Shown: one piece after another, positions 9,444-16,897 of the stretch
How the letters are laid out: each line of letters begins with the position of its first letter
How positions within the stretch are numbered: the first letter of the stretch is position 1
From: Paraburkholderia aromaticivorans
GTDB lineage: Bacteria; Pseudomonadota; Gammaproteobacteria; Burkholderiales; Burkholderiaceae
Length of the DNA: 64,000 nucleotides
Assembly: GCF_012689525.1 (NCBI RefSeq)
Contig: NZ_CP051514.1
Span: 620,001 to 684,000, forward strand
Direction of reading: 5' to 3'
Made by a program: the position numbers and the translations under genes
Notes under the pieces: generated by a model
Seen by the model: only the letters and a program-made list of their open reading frames with translations
What the model was told of the DNA's origin: nothing
The model's database searches: none

Positions 9444-10008
9444 CAAGTTCGGCACCAAATTCGCTCAGTGCGCGAAAGCGGCGCGGCGCAAGCCGGGCAG
9501 CGCATAGCATCTGGACGAAATGTTCGTGACTCTGCGCGGTGAGCCGTATCTGTTGTGGCGAGCGGTCGATGAGCATGGTGCTGAACTCGACGTGCTGGTA
9601 CAGAAGCGGCGCGACAAGGCCGCGGCAAACCGCTTCTTCCGGAGGGTGTTGCGTTCAAACCCGGTGCCGCGCAAGATCGTTACCGACCAGTTGCGCAGCT
9701 ATCCGGCGGCGAAGGCTGACATTCCGGAGCTCGCTCATGTGAAGCACGTCTTCGTCAAAGCGACTGCACGCGTGAACAGCCGTGCAGAGAACAGCCACAA
9801 GCCGACCCGCAGGCGCGAACGCCAGATGTGCGGCTTTCGCGATGCGCGTCGCGCGCAGGCGTTTCTCTCATGTTTCGGCCCGATCCGGCAGAACTTCGCG
9901 TTGCCCAGACATCAGATGAACGCGGCATGTCATCGTGCCGTGCTCCCGAAACGTTTCGCCACGTGGCATGGTTGGACTGTCACTGCCGCCGGCGACAAAA
10001 TTATCTAA
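9444..10008 (+). pseudogene. IS6-family transposase, 3' fragment with an internal stop
   Basis: It resumes at KFGTKFAQCAKAARRKPGS, directly continuing the fragment that ends at 2854. A TAG at 9505-9507 sits just before HLDEMFVTLRGEPYLLWRAVDE, which contains the first catalytic Asp. IVTDQLRSYPAAK (second Asp) and NSRAENSHKPTRRRER (Glu) are present. The open part from 9520 gives about 162 residues, but the gene is dead from the stop and the upstream frameshift. Confidence 0.87.
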
Positions 10009-10066
10009 TAAGGATAACTACTCGTAAGCCACGCAGGTTCGCTACGCCCGTCAACTTGACAGATCC

Positions 10067-10248
10067 TTTGTGAATGGTCGGCGCCACTCGAGATGCTCTC
10101 TGGCAAGGCGTGCCCAGAACGCTTCGTGATCGCGTTCGGCCTCTGCCACGAGAGCATGGTAAGCCTCCATGCCGTCGATGGTTGCGTGCTTGAGCGCGGG
10201 GATTTGCGGCGCCGTAGTGTTGAGTTGATTAAGCTCGATGGTAGACAT
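10067..10248 (-). pseudogene. acsA: acetyl-CoA synthetase, N-terminal fragment
   Basis: From the ATG at 10248 about 60 residues match the N-terminus of acetyl-CoA synthetase ([26 protein letters not shown], then PFTKDL). The frame ends where the IS6 end begins at 10066. The rest of the gene (about 600 residues) is missing from the window, so IS6 activity probably deleted it or moved it away. Confidence 0.75.
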
Positions 10249-10276
10249 CCAGTGTCTCACATGAAAATCAAAGATA

Positions 10277-10304
10277 AGGCGACGCCTGAAACGGCGAGTC
10301 GCCT
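10277..10304. promoter_or_regulatory. Hairpin upstream of the acsA fragment
   Basis: AGGCGAC (10277-10283) and GTCGCCT (10298-10304) form a perfect 7-bp stem. It has no adjoining T-run, so it may be a leader structure or operator rather than a terminator. Confidence 0.35.
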
Positions 10305-10379
10305 AAAGGAAGGCTCTTGATGGCCGTGGTGCAGGTGCGTGAGTGTAGGTCAACTATGACGGCACGGCCGATCGTGCGG

Positions 10380-10393
10380 TTGATACAGATCAA
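10380..10393. promoter_or_regulatory. FNR/ANR box, perfect consensus
   Basis: TTGATACAGATCAA matches TTGAT-N4-ATCAA exactly. A second perfect box lies 30 bp downstream. Both precede the small membrane-protein gene at 10536. The window encodes an FNR-family protein with the matching E..SR recognition helix. Confidence 0.75.
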
Positions 10394-10423
10394 GGGAAGG
10401 ACTGAGGAGAGAGCGGCCGGTGC

Positions 10424-10437
10424 TTGATGCAAATCAA
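10424..10437. promoter_or_regulatory. FNR/ANR box, perfect consensus
   Basis: TTGATGCAAATCAA matches the FNR consensus exactly. It lies about 100 bp upstream of the ATG at 10536, a typical activating distance. Confidence 0.75.
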
Positions 10438-10535
10438 TCGCAATACGTCCGACGGGGCGATGATGAGTTCGTCATTGACTGTTCGCGAATGTCACGCCGG
10501 TACGGAATCGCGTGCTTTGAGCATAGGGGGACATC

Positions 10536-10727
10536 ATGGTCTAGGCAGAACCCAGAATCATCCTGGCAGCGGTGGCCGTTTTTACGGTATTGGCGGGTTT
10601 GGGTGCAACCATCCGCGGCTTGCTGTTCGACAGTCCAGCCTTTATCCACTGTGGCGCGCTGGCAATGGTTGCCGGCGTCGCCAGTTTCGTCGTCCTGCTG
10701 ATGCCAACGACCGAAGACCACACGTAG
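10536..10727 (+). pseudogene. Small two-TM membrane protein gene with an amber codon at position 3
   Basis: ATG at 10536 follows AGGGGG at good spacing. Codon 3 is TAG (10542-10544), after which a clean frame runs to the stop at 10725-10727. The frame encodes about 60 residues with two hydrophobic helices (ILAAVAVFTVLAGLGATI and ALAMVAGVASFVVLLM). No good alternative start follows the stop. The obvious reading is a sense codon (such as AAG) mutated to TAG. Two perfect FNR boxes upstream suggest it was induced under low oxygen. The family is not recognised. Confidence 0.55.
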
Positions 10728-10741
10728 CCCCTCGCGCGTGA

Positions 10742-10898
10742 AGCGCGTGCCTACGTCGGTGTCCGAGCTTTCGCCGCCTTGAGCGCAAGCCCGCTTCAAC
10801 AGGCGCGGATCGCGTGGTTGCAGGGCGTGGCGCAACGGCTGCAGGATACGGTGGCGCTGTATGTGGCGTTGGGAGGAGGCTGGGATAGCGCGCAATGA
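10742..10898 (+). pseudogene. NodT-type outer-membrane efflux protein, C-terminal remnant
   Basis: One frame encodes about 50 residues ending in LQDTVALYVALGGGWDSAQ, the typical end of NodT-family outer-membrane factors of RND pumps. There is no start and no upstream portion, so this is a leftover of a deleted gene. Confidence 0.55.
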
Positions 10899-10979
10899 GC
10901 CGGGGTGATGCGGTAATGCGGTTAGTACACGTTGATCGCTTCAGGCTTTGACCGCGCCGCATGCCGGAGCCGGCGTATC

Positions 10980-11411
10980 TCATGACGCCGCGCGTTCACT
11001 CGGTTCGAGCCGCAATGCGCCCCAGCCGAGCGGCGCAAACACGTGACCGCCCGCGAGTTCGACCTGCTCCACAAATGACTCGAGCGTGACGCCCGCCATG
11101 ATATGAATCGGTGCATTGCCGACAAAACTTTGCGTACGCAGCCAAGGCATCTCGCCGCGATTGATTTCGTTGGCGCTGCGCTCCTTGCCGTCGTAGCCGA
11201 GATCGGGCGTATACAGCGGACCATCGAAGGCGACGGTCAGGATCTGCTTGGGATTGTCTGTATAAGGTGGGCCGGCATGCTTTTCATAAGGCACGCGTTC
11301 CCAGCCGTCGCCCCATTGCTGGTCGAGCGTCAAACGCGTGAAATAGGCCCAGGGCGCGCGCACGAAGCAGAGTCCGTACGCATGACCCGCGCCGTCAAGA
11401 TTGGCGATCAT
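10980..11411 (-). CDS. Hypothetical protein (143 aa), FNR-linked operon
   Basis: The start is the ATG at 11411, chosen because an AGGAGG site precedes it; a longer in-frame start at 11450 lacks a site. The soluble protein is rich in Trp and Gly and has no signal or membrane segment. It is not recognised. It is the last gene of a minus-strand group with 11454-11828 and the cytochrome gene 11875-12216, with gaps of about 42-46 bp. Shared control by the FNR-type boxes at 12274 and 12344 is likely. Confidence 0.6.
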   Translation of the reverse strand: MIANLDGAGHAYGLCFVRAPWAYFTRLTLDQQWGDGWERVPYEKHAGPPYTDNPKQILTVAFDGPLYTPDLGYDGKERSANEINRGEMPWLRTQSFVGNAPIHIMAGVTLESFVEQVELAGGHVFAPLGWGALRLEPSERAAS

Positions 11412-11453
11412 TCCCACAGTAGCACCTCCTGCTGGTGGCAGTGTCGACAACGC

Positions 11454-11828
11454 TCACGGGTTGTCGTCGGCGGCGAAGATGCCGTCTTCCGGCTCCGTGT
11501 TCTCGTTGTCGACACATTGCACGTGCCAATGGCCCGTCATCAGCGATCTGCCCGCATCCGAGCACCATTGTGCGCGTCCGGTTTCGCCCTCGAATGGTCC
11601 AGCCGTGGTATTCAGATCGAGCCCTTCGAGTACGCAGCAGGGTGTCGAATCGTGCGGTCCGCAGATGAGCGTGTTGCCGCAATCGACGTGCAAGGCGCCC
11701 CATTCGGGCAGTTCGAGCCCCATATGACCCTCGCGTGACCATTGACGTGTTTCATTGTCGAGCCACAGGATGGCGAATGCCATCGGATTGACACGGTCGA
11801 ACGTGTCGAGGTGGATGGTGAGGCGCAT
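11454..11828 (-). CDS. Hypothetical protein (124 aa), FNR-linked operon
   Basis: ATG at 11828 with a GGAGAA site upstream; the longer reading from 11861 is less likely. The product is acidic, with several Cys and His/Trp residues (CGNTLICGPHDSTPCC) that could bind a metal. There is no signal peptide. It is not recognised. It sits between the cytochrome c gene and another orphan gene in one orientation, so a respiratory or stress role is an inference from context only. Confidence 0.6.
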   Translation of the reverse strand: MRLTIHLDTFDRVNPMAFAILWLDNETRQWSREGHMGLELPEWGALHVDCGNTLICGPHDSTPCCVLEGLDLNTTAGPFEGETGRAQWCSDAGRSLMTGHWHVQCVDNENTEPEDGIFAADDNP

Positions 11829-11874
11829 GAGATTCTCCGTACAATTCACGAATAGGTGCAAACGAACTGGATGG

Positions 11875-12216
11875 CTATTGACTCAAAACCCACTGAATCA
11901 ACGTGTGAGCATCTTCGGGCGTCAACGGGCCGCCGCGATCCGCTGGCAGCGGCATTGCCATGTCGCCCCAGTGGGGCTTGCCGCCGAGTCGCAACTTGTG
12001 CTCAAGCATCACGCTGGCGTTTGGCACGTTGCGATAACGGTCCGCAATCTGCTGAAACGAAGGTGCGAGAAAAGGCGCGTCCCGGGTATGGCAGAACATG
12101 CAATGCTGTTGATCGACGAGTGCCGTCGGCTCGGACTGCGCAAGCGCTGCGCCGCTTGCTGCCAGCAACAGCGCAAGTGTGCTTGCAGTGAGATAGTGCG
12201 GGTGAGGGGCATTCAC
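11875..12216 (-). CDS. Periplasmic c-type cytochrome (class I, c551-like)
   Basis: The GTG at 12216 after a GGAG site gives 113 residues. An N-terminal signal peptide (LALLLAASGAALA) ends near residue 24, followed by a single CMFCH haem-attachment motif. The distal Met ligand is probably in GDMAMP, as in small electron-transfer cytochromes. The protein would carry electrons in the periplasm. FNR-type boxes 58 and 128 bp upstream suggest low-oxygen induction. Two unknown genes follow in the same orientation. Confidence 0.8.
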   Translation of the reverse strand: MNAPHPHYLTASTLALLLAASGAALAQSEPTALVDQQHCMFCHTRDAPFLAPSFQQIADRYRNVPNASVMLEHKLRLGGKPHWGDMAMPLPADRGGPLTPEDAHTLIQWVLSQ

Positions 12217-12273
12217 GAGACACGCTCCAGGACAGGTTCTGAGTTCAGTGTAGGGTCGGTGCCGCTCTCGCGG

Positions 12274-12287
12274 TTGACTCAAATCAA
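12274..12287. promoter_or_regulatory. FNR-type box upstream of the cytochrome gene
   Basis: TTGACTCAAATCAA has one mismatch to TTGAT-N4-ATCAA. Its end nearest the gene is 58 bp before the cytochrome GTG on the minus strand. Confidence 0.65.
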
Positions 12288-12343
12288 TCGCCTTTCTCAT
12301 ACGCGCGGACGTCCGCTTTCCGGCGCCGGGCCCGAGAGGTCAC

Positions 12344-12357
12344 TTGACCTGAGTCAA
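12344..12357. promoter_or_regulatory. FNR-type box between divergent genes
   Basis: TTGACCTGAGTCAA is a symmetric variant (TTGAC-N4-GTCAA). It lies between the cytochrome operon and the DUF1488-like gene and could serve either. Confidence 0.55.
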
Positions 12358-12517
12358 GCCTGATCGCCGGCGAAAATTGGGTGACCGGCAAACGAGGCCT
12401 ATTCTGTTCACAGACGGGTGCCACGCGTGGCGGCACTATCTTCGCTTTGCCGCGCGGGCATTGCTGTCGCTCGCATGACGGCGCCTTAAGAGCCACGCCT
12501 ATCTTCAGGCTGCGGTC

Positions 12518-12793
12518 ATGAATATTCATTTTCCCCATGAACGTCCGGAATATTGCGCTCGCGATCTGGTCATCGCCTTTCCGGCAGAGATCGGCGGCGT
12601 GCGGGTTCAGTGCGTGATTACCGCGGAGACGCTCGAAGATCACTTTGGCGCAGCGTCGTTACGTGAAGACGACCTGATCGCCGCGTTCGATATTCATCGT
12701 TATCCGATCGAACAGGCCGGCGCGGCGTTTGCTGGACGAAGTGGGCGCCAAGCCGGTCATGCTGCACCGCGGCTACTTCCGCTTTGCGACTGA
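12518..12793 (+). pseudogene. DUF1488-family small protein, frameshifted
   Basis: ATG at 12518. The first 67 residues fit DUF1488 proteins (ARDLVIAFPAEIGG, then ITAETLEDHFGA and LIAAFDIHRYPIEQA). Near 12722 one extra G shifts the frame; the expected RRLLDEVGAKPVMLHRGYFRF continues in the neighbouring frame. The read-out frame stops at 12793 with an unrelated tail. The family's role is unknown. Confidence 0.6.
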
Positions 12794-12801
12794 AGCGGCC
12801 G

Positions 12802-13839
12802 TCAGCCGGCCGCTTCGTCCCTACGACACGACTTCAGCAAGCAGACGCCGCGGCGAATGTGGGCCTGCCGACCGCGGCCGATACGCAGCAGCAATTGCGG
12901 CACACCGTCCAGATTCAGGGCGGCACGCAATGTGTCGCGCAGTGAAGCCACTTCGATCGGCGGATTCAGATAGGACGCCGTGATGCCCTCGTCCGCGGCG
13001 GTAAGCAGCACCCGTTCAAGCGCTTGACCTGCCGCCGGCCACGCTGCGGCATCGTCCGCTCCGGTGGCGATACACAGCAGTAGCGGCGAGCGTGTGATGG
13101 GCGGCCGCCATGCCGCCACCCAGGTCGAACGTGCGAATCACCGAACCTACCAGGGGCACCGCTAGATCGAGCAGGACACGCATGCCCGGCGACAACGCAG
13201 GCATGCCATCCTGACTGCGTTTCCGATGGATCCAGCTCGCGAGTTCGCGCCTGAAGCGCGGATCCTTGAATTGCGCCTGATCGGCTTCAGCGATCAGCGT
13301 GGCCAGGCGTTCGCGGATGCCCGCGTTTCCGGCGCAGACGATGTCCGCACCCTCGGCGGCGCCTGCTTCCTCGAGCCGCAACTGGAGTTCGACCGGGATG
13401 AGCTCGTCAGGGAAGGTTTCGCGGGTCGTGCCGCGCCGCGGCATTGCGTCGAATTGCGTTGCAAGGCTGGCGTCGCAACGGCCATCGCGCAAGATCCGCA
13501 AATGCGCCAGCACGTCCACGTCGGCAGGCGCGGGAAACAGCGTAATCGCGTAAGCAAGACCGAAGCGGCTCAGCGCAACGCGGAGATTGAACAGCGCCGC
13601 GCCACAACTGATGATCAGCTCGTGGTCAAAGGGACCGACCACCGGCAGCGCCCGCATACGTCCGCGCACAGCGTGACGCAGTCACCGTCGAAGATGAAGT
13701 GCCAGGGTTGCGCAATATGGTTGGATTGAGCCAGCACTGGGTATCGCAGTGCAAACCGCAGTTTTTCTTCGATGCCGGCATTCGGGTCGAGTTGATGCTC
13801 GTCGATGGACCAAGCCGTGGTCTGGGGAAGTGCGTTCAT
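12802..13839 (-). pseudogene. Acg-like nitroreductase-family protein, two frameshifts
   Basis: Three consecutive minus-strand frames form one product. 13615-13839 gives the N-terminus (YPVLAQSNHIAQPWHF, typical of FMN-binding nitroreductase-fold Acg proteins). 13016-13669 gives the middle (HELIISCGAALFNLR to DLAVPLVGSVIRTFD). 12802-13119 gives the end (GQALERVLLTAADEGITAS, then LLLRIG). The frame breaks lie near 13645, where a short repeat seems to have collapsed, and near 13100. Acg relatives in other bacteria are hypoxia-regulated, and an FNR-type box lies about 105 bp upstream. The family call is moderately secure. Confidence 0.6.
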
Positions 13840-13942
13840 TCAGGGCCTCCTGCGCGTTTTCCGGATCGGTCGAACCGTGCATGCGCTGCCGGTTGTCGGA
13901 TCACGTCGTTAAGCCATCGTGTCAGATGGCCTTATGCATGGC

Positions 13943-13956
13943 TTGACTCGGATCAA
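13943..13956. promoter_or_regulatory. FNR-type box upstream of the nitroreductase-like gene
   Basis: TTGACTCGGATCAA has one mismatch to the FNR consensus, and lies about 105 bp upstream of the start at 13839. Confidence 0.6.
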
Positions 13957-14066
13957 GCGCGGGTGGTGGTATTGCGGTTAAATGAATGACGGAACTCACG
14001 CAGCGCCTGTCCGGCCCGCTGCCGCGGTTCCGCGGTGCTATCGATCCGCTAAGCGCTGCATGAGCG

Positions 14067-14095
14067 CGAAAAAAAGGCGGCTAACTGCGCCGCCT
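14067..14095 (-). terminator. Rho-independent terminator of the fnr-type operon
   Basis: On the minus strand AGGCGGC-GCAGTTA-GCCGCCT forms a 7-bp GC-rich stem followed directly by a run of T, about 90 bp after the regulator's stop codon. Confidence 0.75.
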
Positions 14096-14181
14096 GAACA
14101 CGCCTTTTCCAAGGGATCGCGCGTAAAACTCCCTGTCAACCGAAGCTGCCGCGTCTGGCACCATGCATATCACGTCCGTGA

Positions 14182-14964
14182 CTACACACGCGCGAGGCCT
14201 TCGAGGTCGAGAATCCTGATCTGTTTGCCATGCGTATCGACAAGGCCGTCCTTCTGAAATTTCGAAAACATGCGGCTGACGGTTTCGAGTTTCATCCCCA
14301 GATAGCTGCCGATCTCCTCCCGTGTCATGCGCAGATTGAATGTGGCCGGCGAGTAGCCGCGTGTCTTGAGCCTTCCTGACAGGTTCAGCAGGAATGCGGC
14401 GACCCGCTGGTCGGCGGACATCGTGCCGAGCAGCATCATCAGTGTCGCCTCGCGAACGATCTCGCCGCCCATCAGACGATGGACGTGCTGCTGCACCACC
14501 TTCACCTCGCGGCACATGACTTCGAGCAGATGAAACGGGATGATGCAGACGTTACTGTCCTCGACGGCGATCGCGTCGCAGCTGTGCTTGCCTGAACATA
14601 CGCCGTCGAGACCGAGCGAATCGCCGGGCAGATGAAAGCCGGTGACCTGTTCGCGACCGTCGCGATGCATGACGATGGTCTTGAACGAACCGGCGCGGAC
14701 CGCATAGATACTCTGGAACGAATCGTTGGCGCGGTATAGCGATTCACCCTGTTTGATCGTGCGCGAAATGCACATCAGCGACTCCATGCGGTCCAGTTCG
14801 GCTGGAGTCAGGCCTTGTGGCATGCAGATCGAGTGCAGCGAGCAGCTCGAGCTGCGCGCAGCGGGGCGACCCGGGAGTGACGATGCGAGCGCGGAATGGC
14901 CTGACGCTGGCAGTGGGACACGCTGCAGCGACGTGATTTCAGAACATTCGGCGACGTCAGACAT
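14182..14964 (-). CDS. FNR/CRP-family transcriptional regulator
   Basis: ATG at 14964 behind an AGGAG site gives 260 residues. The N-terminal Cys region reads SSSCSLHSIC. The cyclic-nucleotide-like beta roll spans about residues 60-160 and includes DSNVCIIPF, whose Cys matches the fourth cluster ligand of E. coli FNR. The C-terminal HTH (MTREEIGSYLGMKLETVSRMFSKF) carries E..SR, the residues that read TTGA half-sites. The Cys corresponding to E. coli C20 is Ser, so cluster ligation may differ. The gene overlaps the upstream response-regulator gene by 8 bp. It probably controls the FNR boxes at 10.4-14 kb. Confidence 0.9.
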   Translation of the reverse strand: MSDVAECSEITSLQRVPLPASGHSALASSLPGRPAARSSSCSLHSICMPQGLTPAELDRMESLMCISRTIKQGESLYRANDSFQSIYAVRAGSFKTIVMHRDGREQVTGFHLPGDSLGLDGVCSGKHSCDAIAVEDSNVCIIPFHLLEVMCREVKVVQQHVHRLMGGEIVREATLMMLLGTMSADQRVAAFLLNLSGRLKTRGYSPATFNLRMTREEIGSYLGMKLETVSRMFSKFQKDGLVDTHGKQIRILDLEGLARV

Positions 14965-15388
14965 GATGTGCTCCTGTGTAATTGAGGCCACGTGCACAAC
15001 GCGCGTGGGCAATCCGCGTGATCGTGTCGCATGCAAGATCGAACTCACTGGTCTTGTCGAAGAAGTACTGCGCGCCAGCCGCGAGGCATGCCTGCCTGAA
15101 CCACGCACTTGAGTGATTCGTCAGCACGATCGTGATCACCGGCGACATGCTCTGCGCGATGCTCTGCAGCAGTTCCATACCGGTGCCACCGGTCAGGCGA
15201 AAATCCATGACCACAACGTCGGCTTCAAAGGCAACGATTCCAGCGAGCGCGGCGCCTGGTTCCTCGGCTTGGCCGACAATCTCGACACCGTCGATTGCGA
15301 CGAAGCGCGCCACCATCCGTTGTCTGATCGGGATCGTGTCTTCAACGAGGAAAACGCGCAGTGCTTGCTGGGACGGGCTTGAGTTCAT
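14957..15388 (-). CDS. Single-domain (CheY-like) response regulator
   Basis: ATG at 15388 gives 143 residues, only a receiver domain. Acidic residues lie at LVEDTIPIR, the phospho-acceptor Asp in VVVMDFRLTGG, Thr in IVLTNHS and Lys in FFDKTSE. There is no output domain. The stop overlaps the start of the FNR-type gene by 8 bp, so it is coupled to that regulator. It could pass a sensor-kinase signal to the FNR-type protein or act as a phosphate sink. No kinase gene is nearby, perhaps because of the deletion at 16061. Confidence 0.85.
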   Translation of the reverse strand: MNSSPSQQALRVFLVEDTIPIRQRMVARFVAIDGVEIVGQAEEPGAALAGIVAFEADVVVMDFRLTGGTGMELLQSIAQSMSPVITIVLTNHSSAWFRQACLAAGAQYFFDKTSEFDLACDTITRIAHARCARGLNYTGAHHV

Positions 15389-15573
15389 GGTTCGAAGTAT
15401 CGGCCGCGCTGTCTCAAAATAAAATCGGCGGCGAACGAACTTCGGGTAGGTGAGCGCGAAGGCGTGTAGGGAATTTCCCACACACGGCGAATGCGAAGGT
15501 GGAGGTAGCCGCGCGACCGGCGAATTGATGTGACGATTCGATCTAGCTATGCGGCCCGTGCGCCGCCCCGGAA

Positions 15574-16060
15574 CTAGATTTCGTCGTCTTCTCCGAGCAG
15601 CTTGTGGCGCAGCGCGTAACGCACCAGCGCGGCTTCGTGCGGCATCTGCATTTTTTCGAGGATACGCGTTTTATAGGTACTCACCGTCTTGCTGCTGACA
15701 CACAACTCCGTGGCGATTTCGGTCAGGGTCTGCCCTGTGGCGATGCGGCGGAACACATCGAACTCCCGGTCGGAAAGGCGCTGATGAGGCAACGTGTCGG
15801 CAGGCTCGTTCAGGCTCTGCGCAAAACGCTCGGCCATCGCGAGGCTCACATAGACGCCTCCGGATGCGACTTTGGTGACAGCAGCGACCAGTTCGGCGCT
15901 GGCACTTTCCTTGGTTAGATACCCTGATGCGCCCGCCTTGAAAGCGCGTACCGCGTACTGCTGCTCCGCATGCATGGTGAGCACGAGGATCCGCAGTGCC
16001 GGCTTTTCGTCCTTGATCTGCTTGATCAGTTCGATGCCGTTTCTGCCCGGCATCGACAGA
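15574..16060 (-). pseudogene. NarL/FixJ-family response regulator, 5' truncated by IS6
   Basis: The frame begins at LSMPGRNGIEL, just after the phospho-acceptor Asp, so about 55 N-terminal residues are missing where the IS6 element starts (16061). The rest is normal: Thr in LVLTMH, Lys in YLTKES and a LuxR-type HTH (LSDREFDVFRRIATGQTLTEIA to TVSTYKTRI). An internal ATG at 16053 could still make an output-only protein, but phosphorylation would be lost. Confidence 0.85.
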
Positions 16061-16897
16061 GGTTGTGTCGCGGTAAGGACGATGCGATGATCAGTCCCCT
16101 GAGATGAAGAGGATTGCTTACATCACGAGAGAATAGAATTGTTCGGCTGCAGTCGATGCAACGCCATCGTCACACATCTGTCCCTTGCGAATCATGTGCG
16201 CGATCTCTATGCCAGACAGGATGATGCGCGCACACCGGAAATCCTTGAACCCCATCATCGGTTTGATGATGCGTTTGATGGCCCGGTGATCCTGCTCGAC
16301 GACGTTGTTCAGGTATTTGTTTTGCCGGACCTTGATCGGCGTTGAACGCTCGGCATTGAGCGCTTCAAGTGCAGCCAGATTCGCGCCGCTCCTGTCCACG
16401 GTAATTGTCTCGGGCTCACCGTTCTGTTCAATCGCCTTCTCGAAGTAGCGGCGAGCAGCGGCCTTATCACGATGGGCCCGCAGCAGGAAATCCACCGTGT
16501 TGCCCGCCTTGTCGACGGCGCGGTACAAGTATTTCCATTGGCCTTTGACCTTGACGTAGGTCTCATCAACGCGCCAGCTCTTGCCGACAGGCCGTTTGCG
16601 TTTGCGGAATGCTTTTTCAAACACCGGCAGCAGCTTGATAACCCACCGGTGCACGCTCGAATGATCCACCTCGATACCCCGCTCGGCCATCATTTCCTCG
16701 AGGTTACGCAGGCTCAGTGAGTACGCCACGTACCACCGGACGCACAGCAGGATCACGTCCAGCGGGTAGTGCAGCCGCTTCAGTACCTTGCCAATGCCAG
16801 CGGGCAGCGTCTTGCGCGGCGAGTTCGTCTTTGCCATCATGCTTGTCATGCGTTGCGGTAGACGAATTTTACTTGACCGCGTTAATGCGACAAAACC
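16061..16897 (-). mobile_element. IS6-family element (837 bp)
   Basis: The ends GGTTGTGTCGCGGTAA (16061) and, inverted, GGTTTTGTCGCATTAA (ending 16897) resemble each other. No 8-bp duplication flanks it, and both neighbours are truncated genes. It therefore marks a deletion or replicon-fusion junction, as IS6 elements commonly produce. Confidence 0.8.
16118..16849 (-). CDS. IS6-family transposase
   Basis: An intact 243-residue DDE transposase. SWRVDETYVKVKGQWKYLYR holds the first Asp, ITVDRSGANLAAL the second, and NVVEQDHRAIKRI the Glu. The N-terminus (LHYPLDVILLCVRWYVAYSLSLRNLEEMMAERG) is typical. The start could also be the ATG four codons in (MAKTNSPRK). It is distinct in sequence from the broken IS6 element at 2647. 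Confidence 0.92.
   Translation of the reverse strand: MTSMMAKTNSPRKTLPAGIGKVLKRLHYPLDVILLCVRWYVAYSLSLRNLEEMMAERGIEVDHSSVHRWVIKLLPVFEKAFRKRKRPVGKSWRVDETYVKVKGQWKYLYRAVDKAGNTVDFLLRAHRDKAAARRYFEKAIEQNGEPETITVDRSGANLAALEALNAERSTPIKVRQNKYLNNVVEQDHRAIKRIIKPMMGFKDFRCARIILSGIEIAHMIRKGQMCDDGVASTAAEQFYSLVM

Larger units (their letters stand above)
2647..10066 (+). mobile_element. IS6-family element, interrupted by a 6.6-kb IS1111 insertion
   Basis: The ends are GGCTCTGTCAGGTTGATGGG at 2647 and, inverted, GGATCTGTCAAGTTGACGGG ending at 10066. The transposase gene is split between 2689-2854 and 9444-10008. Removing the IS1111 element (2855-9441) and one copy of its GA dinucleotide leaves about 830 bp, the usual IS6 size. 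No 8-bp target duplication is visible, and a truncated acetyl-CoA synthetase gene abuts the right end, so the element probably caused a deletion there. Its own transposase also carries a frameshift and a stop. Confidence 0.85.

Noticed and set aside
10420..10741. Plus-strand frames of 93-105 codons around the FNR boxes
   Set aside because: They overlap the regulatory boxes and are out of frame with the better two-helix membrane protein at 10536.
13982..14257. Plus-strand 91-codon frame
   Set aside because: It runs through the terminator and antisense to the FNR-type gene and has no recognisable content.
16054..16095. An apparent DDHRIVL-like receiver start just upstream of the truncated NarL-type regulator
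   Set aside because: The resemblance falls inside the IS6 terminal repeat that begins at 16061 and is in conflict with the missing 40-50 residues, so it is chance.
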